Assembly (NCBI GenBank): GCA_029339505.1 | Contig: JAQISU010000115.1 | Coordinates: forward strand, 4,257,001 to 4,321,000 | DNA length: 64,000 nt | Origin: Unio delphinus | Lineage: Eukaryota > Mollusca > Bivalvia > Unionida > Unionidae | Direction: 5' to 3' | Part shown: one piece after another, positions 31,701-44,000 of the stretch | Layout: every line of letters begins with the position of its first letter | Numbering within the stretch: position 1 is the stretch's first letter | Notes under the pieces: generated by a model | Seen by the model: only the letters and a program-made list of their open reading frames with translations | Databases searched by the model: none | What the model was told of the DNA's origin: nothing | Translations under genes and position numbers: made by a program

Positions 31701-34641
31701 ACCTTTTTATCCTAAATCATCAAGTTTCCTTGACACATCAGGGCATCATGATAAATTTAGTTAATATTTGTGTATATGAAGCAGGTATGCTATTATGAAA
31801 ACACTTTGCTCTTGTCAGAGAGCAGTCATCTTGACCTTTAACCTTGAGATGTTAAGTTAATCATTAGGATTCTAAGTACCATAGTTATGGCCAAGGTTAA
31901 ATAGATTTATTCCATGGAAACCATTAAGCTTTTACTGATCTTTGAGATCTAGGTCTTTTACCTTTGGAAACCAAAGCAAAAACATTTTTAAATTATATAG
32001 GGCAACCCAACTCCTAATTTTAGTAAAGGTATGTCAAACAGATTTGGACACTTCATCAACAAGATTGTTTTTCTTGTATAAAGCAAATGATCTGCCAAGT
32101 CCAGCGGATGAATATAAAGCAGAACAGAAACCTCTAATTTATGAAGCTGAACTTTGACCTTCATACCCCAACTCAGTTGTCTCCATTCGGGCAGACCACC
32201 TGCAATGTTTAGTAAAGGAATGCGAAGCCTTACTAATGTTCTTGTTTAAAATCCAAGTTGCTTTGGTTAGGTAGTGACCTTGACCTTGAATTTTGTACTC
32301 CTTATCATACTAGTAACTTAATGAGCAACTAAACTGCCAAGATTGGTGAATGTATTGCTGTTAATGGACAGACAGACATTACTTTATTACTATATGCATC
32401 CCATTCAGACATTAAAATACAGCTGACTCGTATCAAATACAAAAAGTATGCTCATTTAAGCTCCCAAATCAATCATTCTTCTATGACATTTCTTCAATAA
32501 TATTATTCATAAAAGAAATTTACTGCACAAATTTTGCTTTGAAAAAAATATTTACAAGAAATGTTGCTGGAACATTCTTACAAGGAATCCTAATGACATA
32601 TTGTCATACACACTTGTTCTTTAATAGGAATCCTAATGTTAATACTGTCGAACACACTTGTTCTTTACTAGGAATCCTAATGTTAATACTGTCAAACACA
32701 CTTGTTCTTTAATAGGAATCCTAATGACATACTGTCAAACACACTTGTTCTTTAATAGGAATCCTAATGACATACTGTCAAACACACTTGTTCTTTAATA
32801 GGAATCCTAATGACTTACTGTCAAAACCACTATGTGTTTTTTACCAGGCAATATGGCCATGCAACAAACTGTACATTCCTAATTCCGCTGACAGAAATTC
32901 CTCTGTACATCTACATAAAATATTAAAGATATTTCTTGGCCAGTAACATCTTCCCTCAAATATACTTTAACAGATTACACTAATTCTTTAAAAAAAAAAA
33001 AAAAACATGTCCTTGATCTACCTTTTCTAATTTGCAACAGTCTACATTTCATCACTTGAACATTTCTTCCACTTTTTTAAATTCATAAACATAAACAAGA
33101 TCTGCATCATCTTGCAACTCCCTAAAGGATTTTTTAATTTTGAATTATTTTAATCCCATTGTTCAAAAATGGACCTATCTGCCATTTTCAGTGTTTCCTT
33201 TCACTCTCAACTGTGCTTCAGAGACTCCTAAAATTTAAATTTTTGGCCCTCAGTTTTGTCACCATGGTTGTTTTTTTTTTTTTTTAACTCAATCTGACCC
33301 CCAGTTCTGACACCAAGCAAATTTTACAATCTTAATAATGCACTTCTTAGGGCTACAATGCATTTTGCCAGTCTATATGTTGAAAACTACATCATGTCCT
33401 AAATTAGGGCATTTTCAATCAATGATTCAATTATTTTTAAGAAATCTGAATGCTTTGTTTAGACATAATCGGATTGTTTCTTGAGCTTTTGAATCAAAAC
33501 TTGTATGACTTGTATGTTCCATATATCATTGTCAAACTTGGAGGCAGGATCATCATGTGTGTTCTGGTCTATATTTAATTTAAATCAGTGTAAATATTAT
33601 ATCCTGTGTGTTCTGGTCTATATATAATTTAAATCAGTGTAAATATTATATCCTGTGTGTTCTGGTTATATATAATTTAAATCAGTGTAAGTATTATATC
33701 TTGCATAACAAACTATCAACACAACGAGATTGTATAGTACCTTAGATCTAAATTGTCTCCCCTTGGTATCATGATGTTGATGTTATAATCTACCATAAAG
33801 TGACCATGACTTGATTTAGAATCAACCCCCACCCTCAACCCTTTGGATTTTTGACACTAGGCAGTTTATAAATGGTCCTAACCTTTCCATGCAAAAACTG
33901 AAATATTAATACTTTTATCACCCATGGCAATAACCCCAGCTCGACTTGTCTGGGTCCTAGTTTTAATTTTCTGATTCAACCGATATTTATACTGTGTGAC
34001 AAGAAAGAGCATTGCAGCTTCATAAAAATGTTTGCTTTATTTGCATTTCCAGGTTCATTTACAAAGGCATGAGTTTTTTCTATGGTCTAACTTTCCTTGT
34101 ATATACATGTATGAACAGCATGGTTCTTCATTCCTTACAAATACACTTCGGACTATTTAATTCCTACAATAAATAACTGACTCTGAATCAACAGTTTATA
34201 TCATATCTTGCAATTTTTTTTTAAAAAAGGAGGTGGGTACTGCAAATTCTTTATGTGCAAAACTCAGACATGGAATGGAAACTGGTCTGATTTGTCTGTA
34301 TCCTGGAAATACAACAAGCATACCATGACATATTCTTTCTATATTCTGCCCTGAATTACTCACAAAAATAAATATCAAGTCTTATATAAAGGCATCACTT
34401 GGAACCAGACAAGTCGAGTTACAAGTACCTGGGGTTGTGCCCCCTGAACTAGAGGTAGTTGTGTCCCTTGAGCAGGGATTTGTGTTCCTGCCTGAAACTG
34501 CTGCATTCCTGATTGGAGGAACTGGAGGAATCCTCCATGAACTCCCTGCATCATGACTGGCTGTGCCATCTGGGGATACACTGTGGCTGCAGAAACGGAA
34601 TTTTCCATTGTGATGGGAGACTGTTGTTGGTACTGTTCCAT
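16573..34641 (-). CDS. NFYA: NF-YA, CCAAT-binding transcription factor subunit (7 coding exons found)
   Basis: Coding exons run 34429-34641, 31229-31384, 23346-23399, 22447-22672, 21203-21366, 18484-18654 and 16573-16707, all with AG/GT borders and compatible phases (0,0,0,1,0,0). The first five encode the Gln-rich transactivation region. The sixth carries the subunit-association helix DEPLYVNAKQYHRILKRRQ, and the seventh the DNA-binding HESRHKHAMNRVRGQGGRF. Together with NF-YB and NF-YC the protein binds CCAAT boxes in the nucleus. Exon 7 ends at a strong donor (GAG/GTAAGG), so a short last exon is probably missing; read-through would stop at 16525-16527. Introns are loaded with tandem repeats and one hAT element. 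Confidence 0.93.
18484..18654 (-). CDS. NFYA: NFYA coding exon 6 (subunit association)
   Basis: 57 codons, acceptor TTTCATCAG, donor GTGAGC. It encodes the A1 helix VNAKQYHRILKRRQQRARLE, which binds the NF-YB/NF-YC dimer, then the linker GKIPKERK. Confidence 0.95.
19318..19560 (-). mobile_element. tRNA-derived SINE, copy 2
   Basis: Reverse-oriented copy of the SINE at 15 kb. It contains ATTACCCTTAATGCTG-like body sequence and a degenerate B box (GGGTTTAAACCC) at about 19510-19521. It lies in the NFYA intron between exons 5 and 6. Confidence 0.55.
19597..19764. repeat. 83-bp tandem duplication
   Basis: Two nearly identical copies begin TCTGAAAGATCTGTATAGTC, one after the other, in an NFYA intron. 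They differ at one position in the GGTCGGTG/GGTCAGTG segment. Confidence 0.85.
20395..20830. repeat. ~56-bp minisatellite, 7-8 copies
   Basis: Units contain CATACTACTGAATATAAGCA and CACTACTGCTATGAATATC. It is intronic to NFYA and non-coding. Confidence 0.85.
20925..21030. repeat. ~24-bp tandem repeat
   Basis: About four imperfect copies of AGCAGGTAAATTACCTCCTC. Each carries the small palindrome GGTAAATTACC. Confidence 0.75.
21203..21366 (-). CDS. NFYA: NFYA coding exon 5
   Basis: 164 nt, enters in phase 1 and exits in phase 0. The acceptor is TTCTCTAG and the donor GTCAGT. It encodes a Ser/Thr/Gly-rich activation segment ending QVPGAGGMPQIM. Confidence 0.85.
22240..22450. repeat. 27-bp tandem array repeating an NFYA splice donor, 8 copies
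   Basis: Eight copies start at 22240 and then every 27 bp to 22429. The last copy overlaps the 3' end of NFYA exon 4 and contains its donor (GTAAGG on the minus strand, 22441-22446). The other seven units therefore place seven further GTAAGG sequences just inside the intron. Confidence 0.92.
22447..22672 (-). CDS. NFYA: NFYA coding exon 4 (Gln-rich)
   Basis: 226 nt, phase 0 in and 1 out. The acceptor is TGTATTTCAG and the donor GTAAGG. It encodes the Gln-rich segment GQFFGQIIQTADGQTILYQQ, typical of the NF-YA activation domain. Confidence 0.9.
23346..23399 (-). CDS. NFYA: NFYA coding exon 3
   Basis: 54 nt (18 codons), acceptor TAGTTTCAG and donor GTAAAT. It encodes IITTQSGQPMQTFAQPQQ, Gln-rich, in phase with both neighbours. 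Confidence 0.82.
24059..25975. mobile_element. Non-autonomous hAT-type DNA transposon
   Basis: The 15-bp terminal inverted repeats TAGAGCTGTACCGAT (24059-24073) and ATCGGTACAGCTCTA (25961-25975) match perfectly. They are flanked by the 8-bp duplication ACATGGAT (24051-24058 and 25976-25983). Both ends carry many AATCGG motifs, as in hAT subterminal regions. No transposase frame is present in the 1,917 bp, so it would need a transposase from elsewhere. It lies in the NFYA intron between exons 2 and 3. Confidence 0.92.
27295..27700. repeat. ~40-bp minisatellite
   Basis: About ten imperfect units contain CTGAATTTGCAAGATGGAG and AACATAGTGAATGGTTGTGA. Intronic, non-coding. Confidence 0.85.
27727..27842. 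repeat. 16-bp tandem repeat
   Basis: About seven copies of TTTGTATCACAGTGGA, with G/A variants, directly after the previous minisatellite. Confidence 0.85.
28352..30352. repeat. 26-bp satellite, about 75 copies
   Basis: A 2-kb homogeneous array whose unit begins CCAATATAAATACATGCC and ends CTCACCCTA, with recurrent variants (ACACGCC, CATCCTA, CGATA). It lies in the NFYA intron between exons 2 and 3. Every unit carries CCAAT next to TATAAATA. There are no spacers, so it is not a CRISPR-like array. Confidence 0.95.
31229..31384 (-). CDS. NFYA: NFYA coding exon 2
   Basis: 156 nt (52 codons), acceptor TTCCATTAG and donor GTGAGT, phase 0 both sides. It encodes VIQLGQNQLMQQTSSPGQQ and further Gln/Thr-rich sequence. 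Confidence 0.85.
32575..32830. repeat. ~43-bp tandem repeat, 5-6 copies
   Basis: Units contain ACACTTGTTCTTTAATAGGA and ATCCTAATGACATACTGTC. It lies in an NFYA intron. Confidence 0.85.
33555..33705. repeat. ~49-bp tandem repeat, 3 copies
   Basis: Units contain TGTGTGTTCTGGTCTATAT and ATTTAAATCAGTGTAAATAT. Non-coding. Confidence 0.8.
34429..34641 (-). CDS. NFYA: NFYA coding exon 1
   Basis: 71 codons from the ATG at 34639-34641 (MEQYQQQSPITMENSVSAAT) to donor GTACTT. The exon probably extends upstream as 5'UTR to about 34714, where CTTTTTTTCCAG forms an acceptor. An untranslated first exon is then expected further up. Confidence 0.85.
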
Positions 34642-35019
34642 TGCAAGATCAACAAATAAACTTCATCTGCAAAGCTACATGCCTTTACGTTATGAAAATG
34701 GACACCAAAATTCTGGAAAAAAAGAATTAACATAATTGTAATGTTTATATTTTTAAAAAAACATCATTAAATATCACAATAATGATGAAAATATTTGAAA
34801 TAATTAAACTCACATCATAAAGATAAATATACTTCAAAATAGTGCACTGCCTTAGCGTGAGGGAAAATCTCACTTGATAGTTAATGTAATCCACCTAGAA
34901 ACATATGTTGAACTTTTATTCAGGAGGACAAGACACTTTCTCCTTCCTGTAGTGACCCCAAAATAAAAACATAGTGGTCAAAGTCTATCTTAATCATCCA
35001 CAGCACAGATCTAGATAAG

Positions 35020-35122
35020 AATGGGTATAGATATATATATATATAGATAAGAATGGGTATAGATATATATATATATCTAGATAAGAATGGGTATAGATAT
35101 ATATATAGATAAGAATGGGTAT

Positions 35123-35179
<57 letters not shown>

Positions 35180-35187
35180 TAAGAATG

Positions 35188-35261
<74 letters not shown>

Positions 35262-35750
35262 AATGGGTATAGATACATATATAGATAAGAATGGGTATAG
35301 ATACATATATAGATAAGAATGGGTATAGATACATATATAGATAAGAATGGGTATAGATATATATAGATAAGAATGGGTATAGATATATATAGATAAGAAT
35401 GGGTATAGATATATATATATCTAGATAAGAATGGGTATAGATATATATATAGATAAGAATGGGTATAGATATATATATATAGATAAGAATGGGTATAGAT
35501 ATATATATATAGATAAGAATGGGTATAGATATATATAGATAAGAATGGGTATAGATATATATAGATAAGAATGGGTATAGATCTATATAGATAAGAATGG
35601 GTATAGATATATATATAGATAAGAATGGGTATAGATATATATATATAGATAAGAATGGGTATAAATATATATATATATTTATATATATATAAGAATGGGT
35701 ATAGATATATATATACCGGTATAGATAAGAATGGGTATAGATATATATAT

Positions 35751-35799
<49 letters not shown>

Positions 35800-35852
35800 T
35801 ATATATAGATAAGAATGGGTATAGATATATATATATAGATAAGAATGGGTAT

Positions 35853-35892
<40 letters not shown>

Positions 35893-36024
35893 AAGAATGG
35901 GTATAGATATATATAGATAAGAATGGGTATAGATATATATAGATAAGAATGGGTATAGAATGGGTATAGATATATATATATAGATAAGAATGGGTATATA
36001 TATATATATATATAGATAAGAATG

Positions 36025-36089
<65 letters not shown>

Positions 36090-36234
36090 GGTATAGATAT
36101 ATATATATATATATATATATAGATAAGAATGGGTATAGATATATATATAGATAAGAATGGGTATAGATATATATATAGATAAGAATGGGTATAGATATAT
36201 ATAGATAAGAATGGGTATAGATATATATATATAT
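35020..36234. repeat. TA-rich minisatellite, left block
   Basis: Units of TAGATAAGAATGGGTATAGA alternate with TA runs of variable length. Long minus-strand frames ([12 protein letters not shown]) are artefacts of this repeat. The identical repeat resumes at 40497, on the other side of a 4.26-kb insertion. Confidence 0.95.
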
Positions 36235-39200
36235 TAGCAACCCCTGGCTAACACGGTCAACACGCCAGTTTACCTGGAAATCTGATGAAACTGTTGACCA
36301 AGTGTAGAACTTTCATTGCAGCATCAATATTTGTCATTTGATTGTAACACATTTTATATATTGTTAAAGCTAATAGAATTATCTACAATAAACATGTTTT
36401 CTTTTTAGATCTGATGCTATATTAATGGAATTATTCCTCCATAATCATCAAAAATTACCGATTTCACGCGTCATTGGAAAACGCGTTAATCATGCCGCGA
36501 TCGCGTGACCCTTCTGTTCTTTGAAACAAAATGCAGGTTATTAAAACTTTGTGAATATTCATGAAATTTTCAATCCAATCAGAGGAGATGTAAACAATTC
36601 GGTCAGTGGTTGTAGCAATTTCCTACGATATTCCTACGCAATGAAATAATCCCTCAAACGTTACGCAGATTTGGCCACAAATTTGACAATTTAAATAAAT
36701 GCAGCATATACCATCAAAATCGGCATATTCCAAGCTTTATAATGATACCAAATTTATATATCGGAAACAACAAATGGACTTGTCCTTGAAATCAATTCAT
36801 ACATTGAACACCGTGGCAAAAACTTATATTCCTTGTTCAATATTATTTCAAAGTTGAACTCCAACTTTGAATGTATGAATGTGAAATCTCTAAAAACAAA
36901 AGTTAGTAGAGTATGTGAACAGAAAAAATAAACTTGTTTCCAAAAAGAAAGTTTCTGGATTTAAAAATGTAAAGGAGCTAATGAGTGCCACATTCAGTCC
37001 ATATCTGAGCACACAAAAATACGAACAAACAGTGTTTTGTGATGAAGCAGATACAAAGGAAACTATTCAACAGATAGAAAATGAGAATTGAAGTGAAAAT
37101 GAATTTTGCACTAAGAAAAATCCCACTGATCAGGTAAGTTGTAATCTTGTTGACAGTGATAATGATGATGAAACTTTGAAAAAAGAAACTTTCTTAAGTA
37201 TTCAAATAAGAAACAGTTGAAACTGTGTTCAAAACTTCAGAAGAAAATTGCAGAAAATACTGAGAAGTTTGAAAACATTAAAAATAGGATTGGTCACTAT
37301 TCTGTGCGAAATGTAAATAAAAGAGATTATACCTCAAAGAAACACTTGCAAGCATTGCGTGGCTTGAAACGATTAATCAGCAGGCAAAAGAACCAAATAA
37401 AGATGATGACTGAAAAATTGAAAGAAAGTGGACTCAAGCTTGAAACTGTGACTAATGAGAACCAAGCATCAGCTGACACGATTACTGTATCGACAGAGCA
37501 AGTAAGAATTATTTCTGAGAAAAGAAATAGTGAGAAATCAAAGATCTTGTCCCTTCAGAAAAGCAACAGTTATTTAAGAACTGAAATTAAAAGTCTCCGC
37601 TTGAAATTGAAACAGAGAGAGTCTTTTGTACCTGATGATGCTGAAAGATGTAATGCCAAATGTTACAGCTGTAAAATGATTAGATCTCAAATACTAGACA
37701 AGGAGAACAAAGTAGCACAAGTTGAAGAAGATGTTGATGAAATATAAATGAAAGTATAAAGACCAAAAATGAAGATGGAAGCTATAGCCACGAGGTTCGT
37801 CTTTGTGTAATTGAACTGGTTGGGTTAGAAGTTGCTGTTGAGAAAGTGTCTCCAGTAATTCAGTCTGTGTTAAGACATATCTTAGGAAAATGTTTAGACA
37901 GATAAGATTTGCTAAACCCAACAACAACTCAAGCAATAGTCGATGAAGGACATTACATAGCAAAAACATTTATTTCAGAAAAACTCAATAAAGCTGAAAA
38001 CTGGGGCTTAGGTAGGGATGGCACAACACGGAAAAAGCAGAAAATTGTAGACACTTCAATAACACTTGACAGTGGTGATGTGATCAGTTTAGGGTTTGAT
38101 CGAGTTTTTAAAGAGAATGCAATTTCCATAAATAATGTTACAAAGAACCACCTGAATGAGCTTGGTAAACTTCACGCAAACATGGTCAAGGAAGAAACAG
38201 AAGATGAAGCAACATTTGTGGCCTGGTCTTTAGAGAAATTATCTTACACAATGAGCGATAGACCATGCAATGAAAAATTGGCCAATAAATTGTTAGAAGA
38301 ATGGCGTGATGATGTTTTGAAAGACTTTGACGGGGACAAAGGTATTGTTCATCATTTCTACTGTATGGCTCATGTGCTTCTTGGCTTTCATAGCTACACA
38401 AACCAAGCATTAAAAAATTAGAAACTGAAATAGTCGATTCAGTGGGACCGGTTGGACGTGATGCTCTACCAGTGTTCCAGTATTGGAGTAAAAAAAAAAC
38501 TGTCATTGAGAGGGTTGTTTGTACAGCATCAGAAGTGTTTGGACCAGCTGGTGACCACAATGGAATATGGGACATGTGGGATGCACACTGCATGGCAAAT
38601 GGTATTAAGTCAGTAATAGGAAATTACAGAGACAACAGGTTTAATGCAGTATTTTGAAACTTCAGCTGAAGTATTTATCCATAGACAGGACTTTATAAAA
38701 GTTATTGAAACATTGGACAAGCCCAATCTGAAGCTAAAATCTGTATTAATGGATTTAAAGTCTGACATAGTCTGTACATTTTTACAGTGCTTTGGTCTAT
38801 TTTTCATGAAGTTGACAGGGCCATACTGGAATCTCATCACCACAGGCAAAGTAATTTATCTAGACCTTTCACAACATATTCTGGAAATTAAAGAATTTTT
38901 ACAACAGTGTATTGAAACACCCACTCATCTTCTGAACCAAAATGAACATTGGTCACCAAATGACCCCTTAGATATTGGAAAGGTCAATCATCATCAAAGA
39001 TTAGCTGACTGTCTGTTTTCAATAAAAAAAGAGACCAGAGATCTGTTGTTGAAGACCATCATAACTGTTGCCTCAGCTATGGTTGCAGTAATCGACAAAC
39101 AGCTGATAGACTTTCTTGATGGTGGAAAGTACCATGTCGATGCTGAAATGATCAGTGAAACGGAGGAAAAGAGAACAAATTTTGCTCATCTTACTAATCT

Positions 39201-40498
39201 TGGATGTGAGCATCACTTTGGCGATCTGGACAGCAGTCAGAGGAGGCGACCTAGTGCATCAATGCACCACCATACATCTGTACAGTTGTTGAAACGGAAC
39301 AGAATGCCCATGATGAAGTGGCTAAGTGAAATGAAGCCTGATAATCGTCATAGCATTCTGCTTTCAGCACGAAAAGGTGGTCGGGAAATGCAACAAGACT
39401 ACATATCAAACGAAAATAAAGTTGTGGCTGAAATTCACACTGAAATGGTCACAAAGAAAGGGCAAAAAAGGAAAGGATCTGCTGCTGAAAGGGGGAAAAA
39501 GAATCAGCGGAAAGTTTCGGTCAATTTCCATGACATAATGTTTAAAGGATTAAACCACATGTTCAGAGAAAATGAGTATGTGGCAATTGCTTACCAAGAC
39601 TCCTGGTATCCTGGTATTGTTGAAAGAGTGAAGGATAATCAAACAGCAAGTGTGAAGTTCATGTCACCATGCAAAAAGGAATGGTACTTTCAATGGCCTT
39701 GTAGGGCAGACACACAAATTGTTGACAAGAAGTTTATTCTGTCAAACAAGTTCATTCCCGATTGCATAAATTCAGGGCGACAATGGTACATCAAAGAGTT
39801 TAATGAAATTGAAAAGCAGTATAAAAACTTTAAATGTACATACTTTTAATTAAAGCATGGTCTCTGGCTGGAAAATAAAATTCTTGTCATTATTGTCAAT
39901 TCTTCATTTTTTTTCTTCTTCTTCTATACAAGGAATTAGTGACATTGTTTAACATCACAGTATGTTTTTAATTAGGTCCTGCAACATTGTTTCAATCACA
40001 GTATTGAAAAAACATTTCATTTTTGTTGTTTTCGAAGTTATTTTACTTACATATGAACTTTTGCTATGTGATACATTTGTATTAAGTTAACTGCCATAAA
40101 AGTTGTGAATCTTTTAAATATGTTTTTCAGTTATAAATGAAAATATTGAAGTCAGACAACATATTTAATGAGAGTAATGCATTCAGCAGGAAAAATGCAA
40201 TCAGAATATCAAATTTCATATTAATATCTCAACAAATAAGAAAGTTATAGCATTTTTATAGAAATCAAACTTTACTTCGGTTCCGCGACGGGCACATAAT
40301 CTGAATACATTTACCGGTACATAAGACACAAATTCTAGAAATTTTTTAATATTTTGGAACTTAAAAGTTACATAACTTTTTTTCTAATAGAGATATTTTA
40401 AAACAATAAACTGTTTTGGAATGCTGTTCAAAAGATCTATATGATGAAAACAAGTGTTTGCAGTTATTTCAATATCCCAAAAATGACTGGGGTAGCTA
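36235..40498 (+). mobile_element. DNA transposon inserted into the minisatellite
   Basis: The ends TAGCAACCCCTGGCTA (36235-36250) and, inverted, TAGCTACCCCAGTCAT (40483-40498) are similar over about 16 bp. The same minisatellite lies on both sides in the same orientation, so this 4,264-bp block reads as an insertion. It carries a decayed transposase-like gene. The target duplication cannot be defined inside TA repeats. The superfamily is not assigned. Confidence 0.7.
36960..39849 (+). pseudogene. Decayed transposase-like gene
   Basis: Open pieces at about 36960-37090, 37217-37747, 37747-38421, 38420-38657 and 38644-39849 read as one protein broken by frame changes and stops, for example TAA at 37903, a 1-nt indel near 38410 and a shift near 38645. 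The N-terminal part is a Lys-rich coiled coil. The core has GRDGTT, MSDRPCN, CMAHVLLGFH, GRDALPVF, NYRDNRFN and CEHHFGDLDSSQRRR, suggestive of a DDE transposase with the C(2)H motif seen in several cut-and-paste superfamilies. I recall similar proteins from other invertebrates but no established name. Confidence 0.65.
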
Positions 40499-40647
40499 TA
40501 TATATATATATATATAAGAATGGCTATAGATATATATATATATCTAGATAAGAATGGGTATAGATATATATATCTAGATAAGAATGGGTATAGATATGTA
40601 TATAGATAAGAATGGGTATAGATATGTATATAGATAAGAATGGGTAT

Positions 40648-40696
<49 letters not shown>

Positions 40697-40733
40697 AATG
40701 GGTATAGATATATATATAGATAAGAATGGGTAT

Positions 40734-40778
<45 letters not shown>

Positions 40779-41052
40779 AATGGGTATAGATATATATATA
40801 TAGATAAGAATGGGTATAGATATATCTAGATAAGAATGGGTATAGATATATATATAGATAAGAATGGGTATAGATATATATAGATAAGAATGGGTATAGA
40901 TATATATATAGATAAGAATGGGTATAGATATATATAGATAAGAATGGGTATAGATATATATAGATAAGAATGGGTATAGATATATATATAGATAAGAATG
41001 GGTATAGATATATATAGATAAGAATGGGTATAGATATATATATATATAAGAA
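40497..41052. repeat. TA-rich minisatellite, right block
   Basis: Same unit and orientation as 35020-36234 (GATAAGAATGGGTATAGATA with TA runs). It is the other half of the array split by the transposon. Confidence 0.95.
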
Positions 41053-44000
41053 TGGTATAAATTTTGTGGGAAAGTAGAACAAGGTTTGCTATAAATAGAG
41101 CATGTTACTGTAGGAAAGTACAAATCCACGGACAAGAGTACATGTACTCATATATTGTAGTTACGTAATGCGGTCTTTTCTAAAAATACGGTCTGTGGGA
41201 TTAATGGAATGTTAATAAAAACGAGAATTCTGGAAGGTGGATATACCGAAAAAGCGTAATCAATATATACATTTACACATAACGCGTAATTTAGTGAGGG
41301 AAAAAAATTGATGCTCAAGGGTTGGACATGTCTTTCATTTTCTAACGAGTACCCGGGTACCCGTTAAACGGCGCAACGGGGGCCCGGGTAAGTTTTCCGC
41401 GGTTTTTGACAGCCCTATTTTGTGGGAATCCTGAACCATGACATGTGAGAGAAAACGTCTGTGTATTATGTCACTGCTTGTTCTTTTGTTGAATAGTCTG
41501 GTTCCTAGAGTGGTATTTAAAAGTATGCTACCAAGTGGGCTTTCATAAAGCAGGGAAATAGACATCAGTTGATAAACCACCAAACATGATCTGAGGTCTC
41601 ACTAAGATTTTAAAACTAGGAGTCCAGGACTACCATATTGGTAAAAGTTGTCCCACCAGAATAAGTTGCAGTCCCCTTCCAGAAAATGTTGAACTTTGCA
41701 GATTAGAAGACATGTTGGTTGCCATTGGTTTCAACATTCTTCATAACAATGAATTTACAATCGTTGTCATCCTATTCGGCGCATCTGGTAATTCCACACA
41801 CCACAAGTCATTTCTGTAAACACTGAATCACATGCAGTTTTGATTGAACATTCTATTTTGGCTGAAATGCAGACAGAAATATTCCAAAGTAATATTTTTA
41901 ATTTCCATAGCCTGATGCATAAACATTAGATCTTTCCAAGTGATGTACAGAATAGTCCACCATAGATAGAGTCGTGAAAATATAGGGGTGGTATCTCGTT
42001 TGTCCAAAATTAGTATTATTTTGAATAGAATGACAGCAATGTATCTATCGTTAGTCCTTAGGGGTGAGTCTGTCAATCCAAGGAATGATTGTATTCCAAA
42101 CACTAAACCAGGCATCACACACTTTTTTACACTTGTCTACTATCCCATCCAAACTATCAGTTGTAGCAACTTTAGCACTCTTCTAAATCTCATTAAAATC
42201 TTCGTCAGTTTGCCATTTAACCCCAAAATACATATCCAAATCTGCAAACAACATTTTGTCCAATTCTCGATGTGTCTTGATTTCATGGTCACATGCACTA
42301 TTTGTTTTGCTACAATAAAAAATTAACACAATAATGGAATCTAATGATCTGATGTACTCTTATAATAACAACATGTACATCTCGTGGTCTTTCTCAGAGA
42401 AACGCTTGAAGACATAGCTGTCACAGCAAATTGATACATTTTACGTTTAAATACAAATTGCATTATAATGACTTAAGTTAAGAGGAACTAAAAGATAGAA
42501 TTAAAACACTTAATAAAAATTATTTGATTGCCGTTTAAATATTAATGTAAAGCATACACTAGGTGAGTCATTTTCATTGATCAAAATTTCTTTGAATATC
42601 TTTAATTTTGGTGTCTTAAGAATGTCATTTGAAAAGAAACTGTAACTAATTATATGGCTTCTTATTAAAAGTTGGCAATTTCAAAATGTTGATTAAAATT
42701 TCCATGTCATATCTATTGCTTTTCAACCAAAAAACAAGCAATATAAATGGACGTTTCAGCTGCCAATTTTGATTGTGATTTTTTTCAACTTCAAGAAATA
42801 TGGATCAATTTTTGGGGCGTATTTTCTGGTTTTAAAAAATCGGGTTCCATGCCTGACTGCATTATAAGTCGTTTTTTTAGTTATTAGGGTACAAGTTATC
42901 GAAGAAGTCGTGCATCAACTTTCAATAAACTCCTTTGTAAAATGCAGTAGTATCTGAAATTGATGTACATAAATAAAAAATGATGTAATAACTGAACTAG
43001 CTTGTTTGTTTGAATTTCTGTAAGATAACTCAAATTTATTAACCATGCTGAAACATTTTACCCAAGTTGAATAGAACGAGTCAGCACCCCACTTGCAAGG
43101 TCAAGCTTTGTTCTGAATGTCTGTCCATGGACATCATGTGCAAATTTGTATCTTCAAACAGATTAGAGTTATCTCCCATGTATATACATATATGTGTATG
43201 TGTGTGATTTGTATTTTTAACATAGCTTTAACAGTTTTTCAGTCATATCACTATGATGTCTGTCAGTTTATTGTGATGTCCCACCCAATCACATTATCCT
43301 GACACCAGGCCAACCAGTCCTAACACTAACCTCTTAATGCTGAGCTACAAGTAAGGTAGCTAGCTGTAAGTACCATTTTAAAAAGTCTCTGATATGACTT
43401 GACCGGGGTTCAAAACCCATGATCTCCGGCATCCGAGGTGGACATTCTAATCACTAGGCCAATGTAGTGGTCTTTTTTGTTCTACCATATTCTTGTAATC
43501 TTCATTACAACATTAATACAATAAATTATCTTTTATTATTAGAGTTATGATCATAGAACAAAACATGCCACCACCACAGTACCGGTGAAATTATCATAAA
43601 GACTGTATGAAAGTTTTCATTTGAAATTAAGAATTATTTTTTTTCATAATTAAAATGTTGATTCGTTTAGCACAGCAGCATCTAACTATTTTACCAGCTA
43701 CTGAATTAGTATATGTGAAGGGGGGATGTATTTAATATCATTTTAAAGGAATGAATGTTGTAGGGTGAACTAATTACTGGTACAGAAAGAAAAACTAATG
43801 TTTGTAATCACCGTATGTAGGTTTGGAATAGTAGGCTTGAAACTAACACAATTTAAATTTATCAACATATTCTAACAGTGGGTACCAAAAATGAAATTCT
43901 CAGAAACAAGCCATCCATCATATCATTATTTTAAAAGTGTTTTGAACAAAAGTATGTTTTGTTGGTTTTTATTTAAAAATAATATTGCATCTCAATGTAA

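Noticed and set aside
34920..36240. Long minus-strand frames of [13 protein letters not shown] repeats (also 40384-41135)
   Set aside because: They are translations of the TA/GATA minisatellite with no complexity or start context; not genes.
41340..41416. GC-rich piece ending TTTTTGACAGCCCTA as a complete hAT element
   Set aside because: Only one end is recognisable and no matching end or duplication was found nearby.
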